NCBI RefSeq assembly: GCF_009834025.1 | Contig: NZ_CP047156.1 | Location: 248,001 to 312,000 of the forward strand | DNA: 64,000 nt | Origin: Epidermidibacterium keratini | GTDB lineage: Bacteria; Actinomycetota; Actinomycetes; Mycobacteriales; Antricoccaceae | Reading direction: 5' to 3' | Shown here: positions 28,758 to 39,462 of the stretch, one piece after another | Numbering within the stretch: the first letter of the stretch is position 1 | Layout of the letters: each line of letters opens with the position of its first letter | Notes under the pieces: model-generated | Database searches by the model: none | Told to the model about the DNA's origin: nothing | What the model saw: only the letters and a program-made list of their open reading frames with translations | Position numbers and translations under genes: made by a program

Positions 28758-30719
28758 TCACCAAGACCCGCCGCCACCACCACCGCCACCGCCGCCGGAG
28801 AAGCCACCGCTAAAGCCGCTCGAACCGCCGAAGCCCGTGCCACTTCCGCCGACCGACGACGAGGGCATCGGCGGTGCGGAAGCCGTTGACGAGCTGACAT
28901 TGCTGTTGAACGCGGCGACCCAGACATAGGTATGCATCGGATCCCAGGGTCCGGAGTACCACGCCGGCTGCGCGGGGATCCTGCCTTCGGCGATCAGCTG
29001 CGAGCACACTCGCGACCAGCGATGCGTGATGTCGAAGACGACAGCCCACGGCAGATACCGCGAGTAGATGTCCTCGCCCTCCTCGAACTTCAGCTGGTCG
29101 GCTTCGGCAGTTCGCAGATATAGCTCGAATCCCTCGATCTGGTCCATCACCGCGCGCCCCACCGCTGTGCGGCCCTGGCCTTCGCCGGTGCGCGAGAGCA
29201 CCAGCAGGATGATCCCGGCGATCAGGGCGACCAGTCCCCACCAGGTGAAGGCGGTTGCGCCGCCGGGCTCGGAAGTCGTCATGAGTCCGAAGAACGCCCC
29301 GATGGCACCGGCCCCGATCAGCAGCCAGCCGAACGCCGCGAGCGCCTTTCGTCCGCCGCCAACCACCGGGCCGTTGAAGAACTTGTCTTGCGCGATTCGC
29401 TCGACCAGCCCCGACTTGAACACTTCCTCGGCTTTGTTGAGCGGTCCCGCGACTCCTGGCTTCGGCTCGTAGTTCAACGAGACCTCGGTGCGCCCACCGC
29501 GGAACAGTGCGTTGACGAGCCGCTTCTCGTGCGCTGCCGTCGCGCGCGAGAGGTCGGCGGCGACGAGCGTGCGGTCGTCGTCATCGTCGCCGACGATCCG
29601 GATCGCGCCGCGATACGCCAGATCCAGGATGGTCGCTGCAAGCTGGTCGCTGTCTGGTCCTGGACGCCGCAGATAGCTGGCCTCAGCCGGCGATACGTCG
29701 CGTGGCGGCGAGAAGGCCACTGGAGGGTTGATCGTGCCGTCGTCGGGTTTCTGCCCGACTCCGTTTCCGCGGGCCTTCAGTTCCGCGGCGCTCGGCACCA
29801 CACCGGGTGGTACGCCGACGAACCGCATGTCGCGTGCCCGCCGTTGCGAGCGGACGCCGTACGCCGAGACAAGACCGAGGGCTACGACCCCGAGTCCAAT
29901 GTTGACCGGCGTAAAGCCGTTACGGTCGGTCCAGCTCGGTGGTGACTCGTACACCGGGTTGGCCGCGACCTCGGCGGGATCAAGACCCGCGACGATGGTC
30001 ATTTCTGAGCCATAGCTGAGGTTTGACGCTGAGTACGACGCGTCCTCTCCGCTGATCTCGGCGCTCTCGCACGGATCTTCCGAGCCGCGAGGGCCGGCAA
30101 AACAGGTGACCTGCTGCACCCCTCCGGGCGCGGTCACCGCCACGGTGACTGCTTCGATGTCGGCATCCCACTGGTTGCCTGTGGCGTTCCAGTACAGCTC
30201 GGTGTCGGCGTTCTCCTGCGGGTTCAGCGCACCGCTGATGGTGTACGTGAGCACGTAGGTCTCCGCCTGGTCGACGGTCAGGTCCTGCGACCCGATCTGG
30301 TACTTCTCGTAGTAGGTTCTCCCGTCGTCTGCGACCTCGGTCGACTCGCTGACGTCCGTCGGCGCCCCGGTCGGGCTGCTCACCGAGAAGCCACTGATCT
30401 CGTAGACCCGGTCGCGGTCGGCATCGGCCTCGCCACGGGTGATCAGGTAGCGATAGATGCCGTGGCGGCCGTATCCGGCGAAGGAGTAGTCGATCGTCTC
30501 GGTGACCTTGACGTCACCGTTCGCCTGCACGTCGTACTGGATGTCGTACGACGTGATCCGGTCGCCCGGTTCGGCGTACGACGGGCTGGCGGCCGCAAAA
30601 AGCGCCGCATAGATGGCAAGTAGCGACAGGAGTACGACGGCCGCAGTCCGGCGTACCGCTGTCAAGCGCTGTGGGCGCGGGTTGTGCGAGATAGGTGACG
30701 ACAGACCAGCCAGACGCAT
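28758..30719 (-). CDS. DUF2207 domain membrane protein with Gly-rich C-terminus
   Basis: 653 residues. Signal peptide ~20-49 ending ASPSYAE; an extracellular DUF2207 domain with ITSYDIQYDVQANGDVKVTETIDYSF and RHGIYRYLI; a membrane segment near 280; a cytoplasmic domain with SPAEASYLRRPGPDSDQLAATILDLAYRGAIRI; two membrane segments (~450-500); a conserved DIYSRYLPWAVVFDITHRWS; and a C-terminus ending GGGGGGGGGSW. This is the standard plan of the family, whose function is unknown. Its ATG lies 2 nt after the PH-domain gene stop, so the two are coupled. Confidence 0.88.
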   Translation of the reverse strand: MRLAGLSSPISHNPRPQRLTAVRRTAAVVLLSLLAIYAALFAAASPSYAEPGDRITSYDIQYDVQANGDVKVTETIDYSFAGYGRHGIYRYLITRGEADADRDRVYEISGFSVSSPTGAPTDVSESTEVADDGRTYYEKYQIGSQDLTVDQAETYVLTYTISGALNPQENADTELYWNATGNQWDADIEAVTVAVTAPGGVQQVTCFAGPRGSEDPCESAEISGEDASYSASNLSYGSEMTIVAGLDPAEVAANPVYESPPSWTDRNGFTPVNIGLGVVALGLVSAYGVRSQRRARDMRFVGVPPGVVPSAAELKARGNGVGQKPDDGTINPPVAFSPPRDVSPAEASYLRRPGPDSDQLAATILDLAYRGAIRIVGDDDDDRTLVAADLSRATAAHEKRLVNALFRGGRTEVSLNYEPKPGVAGPLNKAEEVFKSGLVERIAQDKFFNGPVVGGGRKALAAFGWLLIGAGAIGAFFGLMTTSEPGGATAFTWWGLVALIAGIILLVLSRTGEGQGRTAVGRAVMDQIEGFELYLRTAEADQLKFEEGEDIYSRYLPWAVVFDITHRWSRVCSQLIAEGRIPAQPAWYSGPWDPMHTYVWVAAFNSNVSSSTASAPPMPSSSVGGSGTGFGGSSGFSGGFSGGGGGGGGGGSW

Positions 30720-30721
30720 CG

Positions 30722-31153
30722 TCAGCGGTCGCCCGCATTGAGCTGAGCGACGTTCTTCACTGCCAGCCCCATGAAGTATCGATACAGGTCGGCGATGTCG
30801 AACTTGCGCGGGAACTCGAAGGTGTAGCTGCTGTAGGTCACCTGCGGAGCCCGCAGGCGTGGCGTCTCGATGTAGACCAGGGTGATCTCCGAGTCATCCA
30901 TCGGCCCTGCGGACTCTGCGGTGACGTCAACGATGGCGTGCAGCGGAATCGACTTCACCCGCGTCTTCTTTCCCGTCGCACCTTGGTGGTCAAGGCTGAT
31001 GATCCGGGTATTCGTGATGCAGAAGCCATCTCGAAGCATCTTGTAGGCGCTTTGTACCTGTTCACCCTCAAGGAGCCACGGCCCATACTCGGCAGCGGCC
31101 TGCTGCGGGTCGATCTGCTGCATGTTGCCGGCAAGCCCCTGAAGAAAACCCAT
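30722..31153 (-). CDS. PH-domain protein (bacterial PH fold)
   Basis: 143 residues. EYGPWLLEGEQVQSAYKMLRDGFCITNTRIISLDHQGATGKKTRVKSIPL is typical of the small bacterial PH family (YvbH-like): strand-rich and lacking a signal. Role unknown, probably membrane-associated scaffolding. TACGAT lies 6 nt before ATG 31153, fitting a leaderless start. It precedes and is coupled to the DUF2207 gene. The 221-bp gap upstream separates it from the divergent VOC gene and must hold both promoters. Confidence 0.8.
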   Translation of the reverse strand: MGFLQGLAGNMQQIDPQQAAAEYGPWLLEGEQVQSAYKMLRDGFCITNTRIISLDHQGATGKKTRVKSIPLHAIVDVTAESAGPMDDSEITLVYIETPRLRAPQVTYSSYTFEFPRKFDIADLYRYFMGLAVKNVAQLNAGDR

Positions 31154-31374
31154 GGTCAGATCGTAAGCGTGCGACCCATGGATCGTAAATGTCACACGCG
31201 TGCACGAACGTCCGCGAGGCATGACGGAAACGGCACCAATCGCCCACCGCATCGCCGGCGAACGCATGGTGCAAGCTACAGCGCGCAGCGGCATCCATTC
31301 TGCCGCCGCGGCGGTTAGCACCAGCCGCGCTCGGCACCTTTCGGCCAACGACCGCCGCGAGTAGCGTTTCGCAC

Positions 31375-31755
31375 ATGGAGTCGGTGACAGGGATCGGCGG
31401 GCTCTTCTTCCGTGCACGCGACACGGCCGGGCTGGCTGCCTGGTACGAGCAGCATCTTGGGGTCCCGCGGGCTCCCGAGACCTATGACGAGAGGTCCTGG
31501 GAACAACAGGCCGGACCGACCGTGTTTACGCCGATGGCGACCGACTCACCGCATTTCGCAGCACCCGAACAGCAGTGGTCGATCAACTTCCGGGTGCGCG
31601 ATCTTGACGCGATGGTCGGCCAGTTGCGCGCTGCGGGGATCGAGGTGGCCGAGCATGATCAGTCCTACCCGAACGGTCGCTTCGCCGAGCTCACCGACCC
31701 AGAGGGCAACTTGATTCAGTTGTGGGAGCCTGCCGGGGCCGACGCCGTCGACTGA
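31375..31755 (+). CDS. VOC/glyoxalase-fold protein
   Basis: 126 residues, one VOC module: IGGLFFRARDTAGLAAWYEQHLGVP at the start, INFRVRDLDAMVGQLRAAGIEV in the middle, and YPNGRFAELTDPEGNLIQLWEP at the end with the metal-ligand Glu of that last strand. Substrate unknown. TAGCGT lies 7 nt before the ATG and there is no ribosome site, so likely leaderless. Confidence 0.85.
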   Translation: MESVTGIGGLFFRARDTAGLAAWYEQHLGVPRAPETYDERSWEQQAGPTVFTPMATDSPHFAAPEQQWSINFRVRDLDAMVGQLRAAGIEVAEHDQSYPNGRFAELTDPEGNLIQLWEPAGADAVD

Positions 31756-31847
31756 CCGGTGTCGATTTGACGTGCAGCGCGCGGTCTTGCGGGCGCTCGC
31801 CTGGGGGTTCGGTATCACCTACGACCCCTCGCTTGGAGGAGAAGGTC

Positions 31848-32276
31848 ATGAGCCGACTGTCGCCGCGGCTGGCGGAGATCGTCAATGCGCTGCCGTTGAA
31901 ACCTGGAATGCGGGTGCTCGAGATTGGCGGAGCACCTGGTGCTGCCGCGCGCGCCGTTTGTGAAAGCATTGCACCCGGCGGGCACATCCTCGTCATCGAC
32001 CGCTCCGCGAAGGGCATCGGACAGATCGAACGCAACGCCGCAGCGGAGATCTCAGCAGGACTGCTCAGCGCACGCTGTATCGCTGTCGAGGAATTCACAC
32101 TCCAGCCCGATGAGGAACGATTCGACATCGCCTTCGGCGTTCGTGTGGGTGCACTTGACGGTCGCCACCCCACCGCTGGAGTCGCCGCGCGCGCACGAAT
32201 CCACGAAGCGCTTCAGCCCGGCGGACGCCTGTACATCGACGGCGGAACCCCGTTGCGCGTCAGCCCACTCGAATGA
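31848..32276 (+). CDS. Class I SAM-dependent methyltransferase (short)
   Basis: 142 residues. Motif I is LEIGGAPGAAARAV with a following acidic strand VIDRSAKGI; later FDIAFGVRVGAL and EALQPGGRLYIDGG match the class I order. It is short for a functional methyltransferase and has little space for a substrate domain, so substrate is unknown. ATG 31848 is fixed by GGAGGAGAAGG just upstream. Convergent with pdxS. Confidence 0.78.
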   Translation: MSRLSPRLAEIVNALPLKPGMRVLEIGGAPGAAARAVCESIAPGGHILVIDRSAKGIGQIERNAAAEISAGLLSARCIAVEEFTLQPDEERFDIAFGVRVGALDGRHPTAGVAARARIHEALQPGGRLYIDGGTPLRVSPLE

Positions 32277-32291
32277 CACAGGGATTCAGCT

Positions 32292-33209
<918 letters not shown>

Positions 33210-33274
33210 AGGTGTTCCTTAGCTGCGATAGTGAGTACGCCGTACTCGCGTCTCGGTGCGGCGTACCGTCGATT

Positions 33275-33814
33275 CTACGGGTGTACGGCAGCAACGATCC
33301 CGGCGCCGTCGTCGATATCGAAGTAGTCCGGCACCGGCCGTGAGCGGCCCAGGCGAAGCACGCGCGGCAGGCGCTGGGCGCGCAGGTTATGGGCCGCGCG
33401 GACGGCGTCGTTGTAGAACGTGCGAGCGACCTGGACCCGGACACACGCCTCGGTGAGCTCGGCGCTCAACCCGCTGCTCGCGGGGGTCTGGGCAGGACCC
33501 GGCGGTGGCGCCGTCAGGTCGGTGATCGCGGCGGAGATCGCGTTTTCAACGGCGGCCCGCTGCGGACGAGGGGCCTGACCTGCCGAGGCCGCAAGCGCAT
33601 GGATGCCGTCGGCGGCCGGCGTACTGCTGATCAACGGGTCGCGATCCACGACTGCCGCGAGCGCCTTCGACCGACGAGTGAGCGCCGCGTCCAGGCTCAG
33701 CCAGGCTGACTCGCACCGCGCCGCGAGCCGGTCGATGCGCATGGCCGTCCACGTCACCCACGTCGCGACCAGCACGACGACGACGAGTACGACGATCAAC
33801 CACTCCACGGGCAC
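33275..33814 (-). CDS. LemA-like N-terminally anchored membrane protein
   Basis: 179 residues: one membrane segment at residues ~4-22 (rich in V/L/I), then a helical region with DRLAARCESAWLSLDAALTRRSKAL and ACVRVQVARTFYNDAVRAAHNLRAQRLP, resembling the helical repeats of LemA proteins, here split by a Pro/Ala-rich linker. Function unknown. Proteins of this type lie between pimA and pdxS in other actinobacteria. TAGGGT is close to the two alternative GTG starts (33814, 33808). Confidence 0.6.
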   Translation of the reverse strand: MPVEWLIVVLVVVVLVATWVTWTAMRIDRLAARCESAWLSLDAALTRRSKALAAVVDRDPLISSTPAADGIHALAASAGQAPRPQRAAVENAISAAITDLTAPPPGPAQTPASSGLSAELTEACVRVQVARTFYNDAVRAAHNLRAQRLPRVLRLGRSRPVPDYFDIDDGAGIVAAVHP

Positions 33815-33882
33815 CTACCCTACGGAAGTCCGGTTCGTCAGCGCAGAACGCGGGGCCGGACGATCGGTCGGCGGCCGATCGC

Positions 33883-35001
33883 TCAGCCGATGACGGTCTC
33901 GTAGACCCCGAGCACCCGCGCCGCAACGACACTCCAGTCGTACTGCTGCACGGCCTTCGCGGCGTACGCCGCCCGCTGCGCGGTCGCCTCGCGGTCGCCC
34001 AGCGCGCTCACCAGCCCGGCGCCGAGCGCGGCACTGTCACCCACGCGGGTGAGCAGTCCGGCGCGCCCGTCATCGAGCACCCGGCGGAAGGCATCGAGCT
34101 CGCTGGCCACGACCGGCGCACCGGCGGCCATCGCCTCGGTCAGGATGATCCCGAACGACTCGCCGCCGGTGTTGGGCGCGCAGTAGACGTCGACCGACTT
34201 CAAGAACCGGGCCTTGTCTTCCTCGCTCAGCGGTCCAAGCAGCTCGACGTGGTCGATGAGCTCCAGCGCCAGCTCCTCGCGGAACTCGTCGGCATCGCCG
34301 CGACCGGCGACCAGCAGCCGCACCGAGGGGTACGCCGCCACCACAGCCGGTAACGCGCCGAGCAGCACGCTCATCCCCTTGCGCGGTTCGTCGTACCGCC
34401 CGAGGAATCCGACCTTCAACCCCGGCCCAAGGTCATCCAGCGGCTCGGCCGAGGCGAACGAGTCGACAAACACCCCGTTGGGGATCATCACCGCGTCACC
34501 GCCGAGGTGCTCCACCTGCAGGCGGCGCGCCAGCTCCGAGACCGCGATCCGCCCGGAGATCCGCTCCAGGAACGGCTGCAGCAGGGCCTGGGTCGCGGCC
34601 AGCCACTTCGAGCGGTCGGTCGCGGCATGCACGGTCGCAACGATCGGGCTCGTCGCCATCATGCACGTCAGCAGCGACAGGCTCGGTGTCTGCGGCTCGT
34701 GCACATGGACGACATCGAAGTCGCCGTCGGCCAGCCATGCGCGCACCCGCCCGGCCGACAGCAGTCCGAACTGGATCCGCGCGACCGAGCCGTTGTAGCG
34801 GATCGGGACCGCACGGCCGGCATCGACGGCGTACGGCGGCAGCGAGTGCGAGTTGCGCGCCGGGGTGAGCACCGAGACGTGATGGCCCTGACGCAGCAGC
34901 GTCTCGGCGAGGTCGCGGATATGAAACTGCACGCCACCAGGCACATCCCACGAGTACGGCGAGACCATCCCGATGCGCAACGGGCGGCCTGCGACAGCCA
35001 C
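33883..35001 (-). CDS. pimA: Phosphatidylinositol alpha-mannosyltransferase
   Basis: 372 residues, GT4 glycosyltransferase adding the first mannose from GDP-mannose to phosphatidylinositol on the cytoplasmic face. Features: MVSPYSWDVPGGVQFHIRDLAETL at the N-terminus, HVHEPQTPSLSLL, VGFLGRYDEPRKGMSVLL (phosphate/nucleotide loop), and the C-terminal E-x7-E motif in APNTGGESFGIILTEAMAAGAPVV. Next to the acyltransferase and pgsA in the conserved PIM operon; spacing is 3 bp. Confidence 0.94.
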   Translation of the reverse strand: MAVAGRPLRIGMVSPYSWDVPGGVQFHIRDLAETLLRQGHHVSVLTPARNSHSLPPYAVDAGRAVPIRYNGSVARIQFGLLSAGRVRAWLADGDFDVVHVHEPQTPSLSLLTCMMATSPIVATVHAATDRSKWLAATQALLQPFLERISGRIAVSELARRLQVEHLGGDAVMIPNGVFVDSFASAEPLDDLGPGLKVGFLGRYDEPRKGMSVLLGALPAVVAAYPSVRLLVAGRGDADEFREELALELIDHVELLGPLSEEDKARFLKSVDVYCAPNTGGESFGIILTEAMAAGAPVVASELDAFRRVLDDGRAGLLTRVGDSAALGAGLVSALGDREATAQRAAYAAKAVQQYDWSVVAARVLGVYETVIG

Positions 35002-35004
35002 GAC

Positions 35005-35928
35005 TCAGACTCCGGGCCAGATCGGCTGCAGCATGTGCCAGTCCTCGGGATGAGCCCGGAAGGCCTCGGTGTAGCAGTCGGCCACCTGCTGCTGAGCGAT
35101 GCTGATCCGCTCCCGCAGCCGGCCCTCAGTAGGGATCTTGACCTCGGGAAACCAGTCGAGTCGCCACCCGATCTCGGTGAAGGACAGTCCGAGCGGCAAC
35201 AGCGCGGCGCCGGTCTGGATCGCCAGCAGTGCCGGCCCTCCCGGGATCGTCGTCTCGCGCCCGCACAGCGTGACCGGGATGCCGCGACCGGCAAGGTCGC
35301 GGTCGCCCAGCAGCGTGACCATGTTGCCCTCGCGCAGATAGCGCTGCATCAGCGCGGTCGCGGGCTGGTCGTCACCGGACAGTGCCGCGACCTCCATCCC
35401 GAGGCTCTCGCGGTAGCGCTTGAAGCGTCTAAAGAGCGATTCGGGCTTGAGCCGCTCGGCGACGGTCGCCATGGGCACACCGAGGCCCTTCACGACGTAC
35501 ACCGCGGCGGCGTCCCAGTTGCCGGAGTGCGTCAGCGCGACGATGACACCGCGACCGGAGTCGAGGTGGGGCTGGACGTAGGCGTCCCACATCGGAGATT
35601 CGGTACGCCGCAGCACATCTTGCGGATCCATACTCGGCAGCTGGAAGGCCTCGCGCCAGTAGCGCAGGTACGACGAGACGCCCCGGCGCACGAGGTCGTC
35701 GAGCTCGGGCTCGGGCATCTCGTCGCCGACGACAACGCGAAGGTTGCGGCGCAGCTGGTCGAACGAGCCCGGCCGAGCGGCGGCGATCGCGGCTGCGCGG
35801 TCAAAAAGTCCGCTCGCCACCGGTCGCGGCAGACGCGGGATCACCGACCACCCGGCCGCGAAGCCAGCATCGACAAGGTGCGGTGCGAAACCCTGTGCTC
35901 GAGTACGCAGATCGGCAACGACGCTCAT
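35005..35928 (-). CDS. Phosphatidylinositol mannoside acyltransferase (HtrB/LpxL fold)
   Basis: 307 residues. The HxxxxD active-site motif is in ALTHSGNWDAAA, with the family landmarks RGVIVALTH and PVTLCGRETTIPGGPALLAIQTGAALLPL. It transfers an acyl chain to the mannose of PIM, as in the mycobacterial homologue (PatA). No signal peptide; peripheral membrane protein. Start overlaps the pgsA stop by 4 nt, and pimA follows 3 bp after its own stop. Confidence 0.92.
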   Translation of the reverse strand: MSVVADLRTRAQGFAPHLVDAGFAAGWSVIPRLPRPVASGLFDRAAAIAAARPGSFDQLRRNLRVVVGDEMPEPELDDLVRRGVSSYLRYWREAFQLPSMDPQDVLRRTESPMWDAYVQPHLDSGRGVIVALTHSGNWDAAAVYVVKGLGVPMATVAERLKPESLFRRFKRYRESLGMEVAALSGDDQPATALMQRYLREGNMVTLLGDRDLAGRGIPVTLCGRETTIPGGPALLAIQTGAALLPLGLSFTEIGWRLDWFPEVKIPTEGRLRERISIAQQQVADCYTEAFRAHPEDWHMLQPIWPGV

Positions 35929-36683
35929 GCGGCTCCGGGCTGCCCGTGCAGCGGGCGCTTGGTCGGCGGCTCGTCGGGCGCGAGCGTCTCATCCCGCGCG
36001 ATCGTCTCGTCGGTCACGACGGTCTCGCCGGCGATCTCGACCGTGCCCTCGGGCACCGGCGGGGCGTCCTCAAGCTCGGCGGCCGACACCCGGTAGACCA
36101 GCGCCAGCCGCTGCCAGACGGTAAACGCCGACACGGCGCTCAACGCCCACAGCGCAATCTCCAGCACGTAGGGCACGCCCAGGCCCTGCAGGCCCATCCC
36201 GACGAGTACGACGATGAGCCGCTCGGCGCGCTCGGCGATCCCGACGTTGCACGAGATCCCCACGCCCTCGGCACGGGCCTTCACGTACGACGTGGCCTGG
36301 CCGAGGATCAGGCACAGCAGCGCAGCGGTCATCACCCAGCCGTCGTCGCGGTTGAGGGCAAACCAGAACGCGATGCCGCCGAAGATCGCGGCATCCGAGA
36401 GCCGGTCTCCGGTCGCGTCGAGTACGGCACCAAACTTCGAGACCCGTCCGCTCGCGCGCGCCATCGCCCCGTCGAGCAGGTCGAGGAAGACGAAGAACGT
36501 GATGACCATGCAGCCGGCAAACAGATGGCCGCGGGCGACCAGCAGCACCGATGCCAGGATCACCCCGAACGTGCCGACAATCGTCACCACGTTCGGGTGC
36601 ACGCCGACCCGGCTGAGCGCCTCGCCGATCGGCGTAAACGCCCGGCCGAAGAAGTCACGCGCCGGGGAGTCGTTGAGCATCAA
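35925..36683 (-). CDS. pgsA: Phosphatidylinositol phosphate synthase (CDP-alcohol phosphatidyltransferase)
   Basis: 252 residues, several membrane segments. The CDP-alcohol motif DGAMARASGRVSKFGAVLD followed by DRLSD preserves DGxxARx8Gx3Dx3D. It makes phosphatidylinositol phosphate from CDP-diacylglycerol and inositol phosphate for PIM synthesis. A ~40-residue charged C-terminal extension exceeds the family core. Co-transcribed with the HIT and acyltransferase genes. Confidence 0.93.
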   Translation of the reverse strand: MMLNDSPARDFFGRAFTPIGEALSRVGVHPNVVTIVGTFGVILASVLLVARGHLFAGCMVITFFVFLDLLDGAMARASGRVSKFGAVLDATGDRLSDAAIFGGIAFWFALNRDDGWVMTAALLCLILGQATSYVKARAEGVGISCNVGIAERAERLIVVLVGMGLQGLGVPYVLEIALWALSAVSAFTVWQRLALVYRVSAAELEDAPPVPEGTVEIAGETVVTDETIARDETLAPDEPPTKRPLHGQPGAA

Positions 36684-36737
36684 GCCTCACAAATCGTCAA
36701 CTCTCACAGTAACGCCAGCAGTACCCATTTCGCGGGC

Positions 36738-37271
36738 CTACGCGATCTCGTTCCACGCGTTCGCGAGCAGCTCGCGGGTGTCGCCGAGCAGCTGCGGCAG
36801 CACGCGGGTGTGCGCGATCAGCGGCATGAAGTTGGTGTCGCCGCCCCACCGCGGGATGACGTGCTGGTGCAGGTGCGCGGCGATCCCGGCGCCACCGACC
36901 GCGCCCTGGTTCATCCCGATGTTGAAACCTTGCGGTCCGGACACCGACCGGATGACACGCATCGCCTTCTGGGTGAAGGCCGAAAACTCAGCCACCTCGT
37001 CCACCTCGAGGTCGGTGTAGTCCGGCACGTGGCGGTACGGGACCACCATCAGATGCCCGGCGTTGTAGGGATAGAGGTTGAGTACGGCGTACACCCGCTC
37101 GCCGCGCGCGACGATCAGTCCGTCCTCGTCGCTCATGGTCGGGATCGTGCAAAACGGGCAGTCCGTCGGGTCGGCGCCACCGGACTTCGGCTTGTTTTCG
37201 CCCTTGATGTAGGCCATCCGGTAGGGCGTCCACAGCCGGTCGTAGCCGTCGTCGAGCGGCTCCTGGCTCAT
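36738..37271 (-). CDS. HIT-family nucleotide phosphorylase/hydrolase
   Basis: 177 residues. The active-site triad motif is [13 protein letters not shown] (HxHxH), preceded by [12 protein letters not shown]-terminal CPFCTIP provides Cys-x-x-Cys zinc residues. Homologues between thrS and pgsA in mycobacteria act as Ap4A phosphorylases. The start overlaps the thrS stop by 4 nt, so the two are coupled. Confidence 0.9.
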   Translation of the reverse strand: MSQEPLDDGYDRLWTPYRMAYIKGENKPKSGGADPTDCPFCTIPTMSDEDGLIVARGERVYAVLNLYPYNAGHLMVVPYRHVPDYTDLEVDEVAEFSAFTQKAMRVIRSVSGPQGFNIGMNQGAVGGAGIAAHLHQHVIPRWGGDTNFMPLIAHTRVLPQLLGDTRELLANAWNEIA

Positions 37272-39331
37272 TCGGAGGCCTCTGCGGTCGGCGCGTCGTT
37301 GCGGCGTGACTGCGCCCAGTCGGTGATGTAGGCGATGGCCTCGTCGACCGGTACGCCGTTGCGCTGCGTGCCGTCGCGGAAGCGGAACGAGACCGCTCCG
37401 GCCTCGACGTCCTTGCCGCCGGCGAGCAGCATGAACGGGACCTTCTGCAGCGTGTGGGTGCGCACCTTCTTTTGCATCCGGTCGTCGGAGTGATCGGCCT
37501 CGGCACGAATTCCCTTGCTGCGCAGGCGATCGACGATGTCCTGGATGTAGTCACCCTGCTCGCCGCTGATCGGGATGCCGACGACTTGCACCGGTGACAG
37601 CCACACCGGGAACGCTCCGGCGTAGTGCTCGGTGAGGACGCCGAGGAACCGCTCGATCGAGCCGAACTTCGCCGAGTGGATCATCACCGGCTCCTGCCGG
37701 GTGCCGTCGGCGGCCTGGTACTCCAGCTCAAATCGGGCCGGCTGGTTGAAGTCGAGCTGGATCGTCGACATCTGCCAGGTGCGCCCGATCGCATCGCGGG
37801 CCTGCACGGAGATCTTCGGCCCGTAGTACGCCGCACCGCCCGGATCGGGCACGAGCTCAAGGCCGCTCTCGATCGCGACCTCCTCAAGCACGCGGGTCGC
37901 CTCGTCCCACTGCTCCTGCGAGCCGATGAACTTGTCGGAGTCATCGCGCGTGGACAGCTCGAGATAGAAGTCGTCCATGCCGAAGTCACGCAGCAGCGAG
38001 AGCACGAAGTTCAGCAGGTGGCGGATCTCGGCCGGGGCCTGCTCGCGGGTGACGTAGGAGTGCGAGTCGTCCTGAGCGAAGCCGCGCACGCGAGTCAGAC
38101 CGTGCACGACGCCGGACTGCTCGTAGCGGTAGACATGCCCAAACTCGAACAACCGCAGGGGAAGTTCGCGATACGAGCGCCCGCGGCTGCGGTAGATCAG
38201 GTTGTGCATCGGGCAGTTCATCGCCTTGAGGCGATACTCGCTGCCGGCCTTGGTGACCTGGCCCTGGTCGTCGTACTCGACGTCGACGTGCAGCGGCGGA
38301 AACATCGTCTCGGCGTAGTAGGGCAGGTGCCCGGAGGTGTGAAACAGCCCGTCCTTGGCGATGTGCGGGGTGCCGACGTACTCGAAGCCTTCTTCGATGT
38401 GGCGGCGGCGGACGTAGTCCTCCATCTCGCGTTTGATGACCCCGCCCTTGGGGTGGAAGACCGGCAGTCCGGAGCCGATCTCGTCGGGGAAGCTGAACAG
38501 GTCGAGCTCGGCACCGAGCTTGCGGTGGTCGCGCTTCTCGGCTTCGGCGAGGCGCTCGAGGTAGGCATCCTGGGCCTCGGTCGACTCCCACGCGGTGCCG
38601 TAGATGCGCTGCAGCTGCGGGTTTTTGTCGTTGCCGCGCCAGTACGCCGCGGCGTTGCGGGTGACCTTGTAGGCCGGCAGGTAGCGGGTGCTGGGCACGT
38701 GCGGGCCGCGGCACAGGTCGCTCCACATGCGCTCGCCAGTGCGCATGTTGAGGTTGTCGTACGCCGTCAGCTCGCCGTCGCCGATCTCCATGACCTCGCT
38801 GCGGTCGAGGTCGGCGTCGGTGCCGGCGCCCTTGTCGTCGATGAGCTCGAGCTTGAACGGCTCACCGGCGAGCTCGGCGCGCGCCTCGTCGAGGCTGGCG
38901 TACTTGCGGCGCGAAAACCGCTGCCCGCTCTTGATGATCTGCTTCATCCGCTTCTCGATGGCCTGCAGATCCTCAGGGGTAAACGGCTCGTCGACCGCGA
39001 AGTCGTAGTAGAAGCCGTCGGTGACGGGCGGGCCGATTCCGAGCTTGGCATCCGGATGCAGATCCTGCACGGCCTGGGCCATGATGTGTGCCGCCGAGTG
39101 TCGGATGACCGCGCGCCCGTCCGGAGTGTCGGCGGTGACGACGGCGACCTCGGCGTCGGTCTCGGGCACCCACGCGAGGTCGCGCAGCGTTCCGTCGTCC
39201 TCGCGGACGACGACCGCGGCCTGCGGTCCCTTCTGCTCGAAACCGGCCTCGTTGACGGCGGTCTGCGCCGACGTACCTGCCGGGACCTTCACGCGCGCAG
39301 CGGTCGTCGGACGGGCAGCAGACACGGACAC
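37268..39331 (-). CDS. thrS: Threonyl-tRNA synthetase
   Basis: About 687 residues. TGS domain ([29 protein letters not shown]), second additional domain with the HxxxH editing site ([12 protein letters not shown]), then the class II catalytic core with [30 protein letters not shown], motif 2 [16 protein letters not shown] and the anticodon-binding C-terminus. GTG 39331 is preferred (GAAAGAAG 7 nt upstream); TTG 39352 is the alternative. First gene of thrS-HIT-pgsA-acyltransferase-pimA. Confidence 0.95.
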   Translation of the reverse strand: MSVSAARPTTAARVKVPAGTSAQTAVNEAGFEQKGPQAAVVVREDDGTLRDLAWVPETDAEVAVVTADTPDGRAVIRHSAAHIMAQAVQDLHPDAKLGIGPPVTDGFYYDFAVDEPFTPEDLQAIEKRMKQIIKSGQRFSRRKYASLDEARAELAGEPFKLELIDDKGAGTDADLDRSEVMEIGDGELTAYDNLNMRTGERMWSDLCRGPHVPSTRYLPAYKVTRNAAAYWRGNDKNPQLQRIYGTAWESTEAQDAYLERLAEAEKRDHRKLGAELDLFSFPDEIGSGLPVFHPKGGVIKREMEDYVRRRHIEEGFEYVGTPHIAKDGLFHTSGHLPYYAETMFPPLHVDVEYDDQGQVTKAGSEYRLKAMNCPMHNLIYRSRGRSYRELPLRLFEFGHVYRYEQSGVVHGLTRVRGFAQDDSHSYVTREQAPAEIRHLLNFVLSLLRDFGMDDFYLELSTRDDSDKFIGSQEQWDEATRVLEEVAIESGLELVPDPGGAAYYGPKISVQARDAIGRTWQMSTIQLDFNQPARFELEYQAADGTRQEPVMIHSAKFGSIERFLGVLTEHYAGAFPVWLSPVQVVGIPISGEQGDYIQDIVDRLRSKGIRAEADHSDDRMQKKVRTHTLQKVPFMLLAGGKDVEAGAVSFRFRDGTQRNGVPVDEAIAYITDWAQSRRNDAPTAEASE

Positions 39332-39390
39332 GTCAGCACTTCTTTCGCTCAAGGGGATAACCGTCTAATCGTATCGAGCAGCCAGCCCTC

Positions 39391-39460
39391 GGTGGTCGAG
39401 CAGGGCCGAGCCCCCCAAGGGCTCGGCGCGGCTGTCGAGCCGCCTCCGACCGACAGCTCG
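39391..39460 (+). repeat. GGTGGTCGAGCAGG-type palindromic element
   Basis: Same family as the element at 28571. It holds a perfect 9-bp hairpin, GCCGAGCCC at 39405-39413 with GGGCTCGGC at 39419-39427, followed by GTCGAGCC and CCGACCGACAGCTCGG arms. It fills the 131 bp between the thrS start and the thioesterase stop and may act as a terminator for the latter. Confidence 0.75.
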
Positions 39461-39462
39461 GC

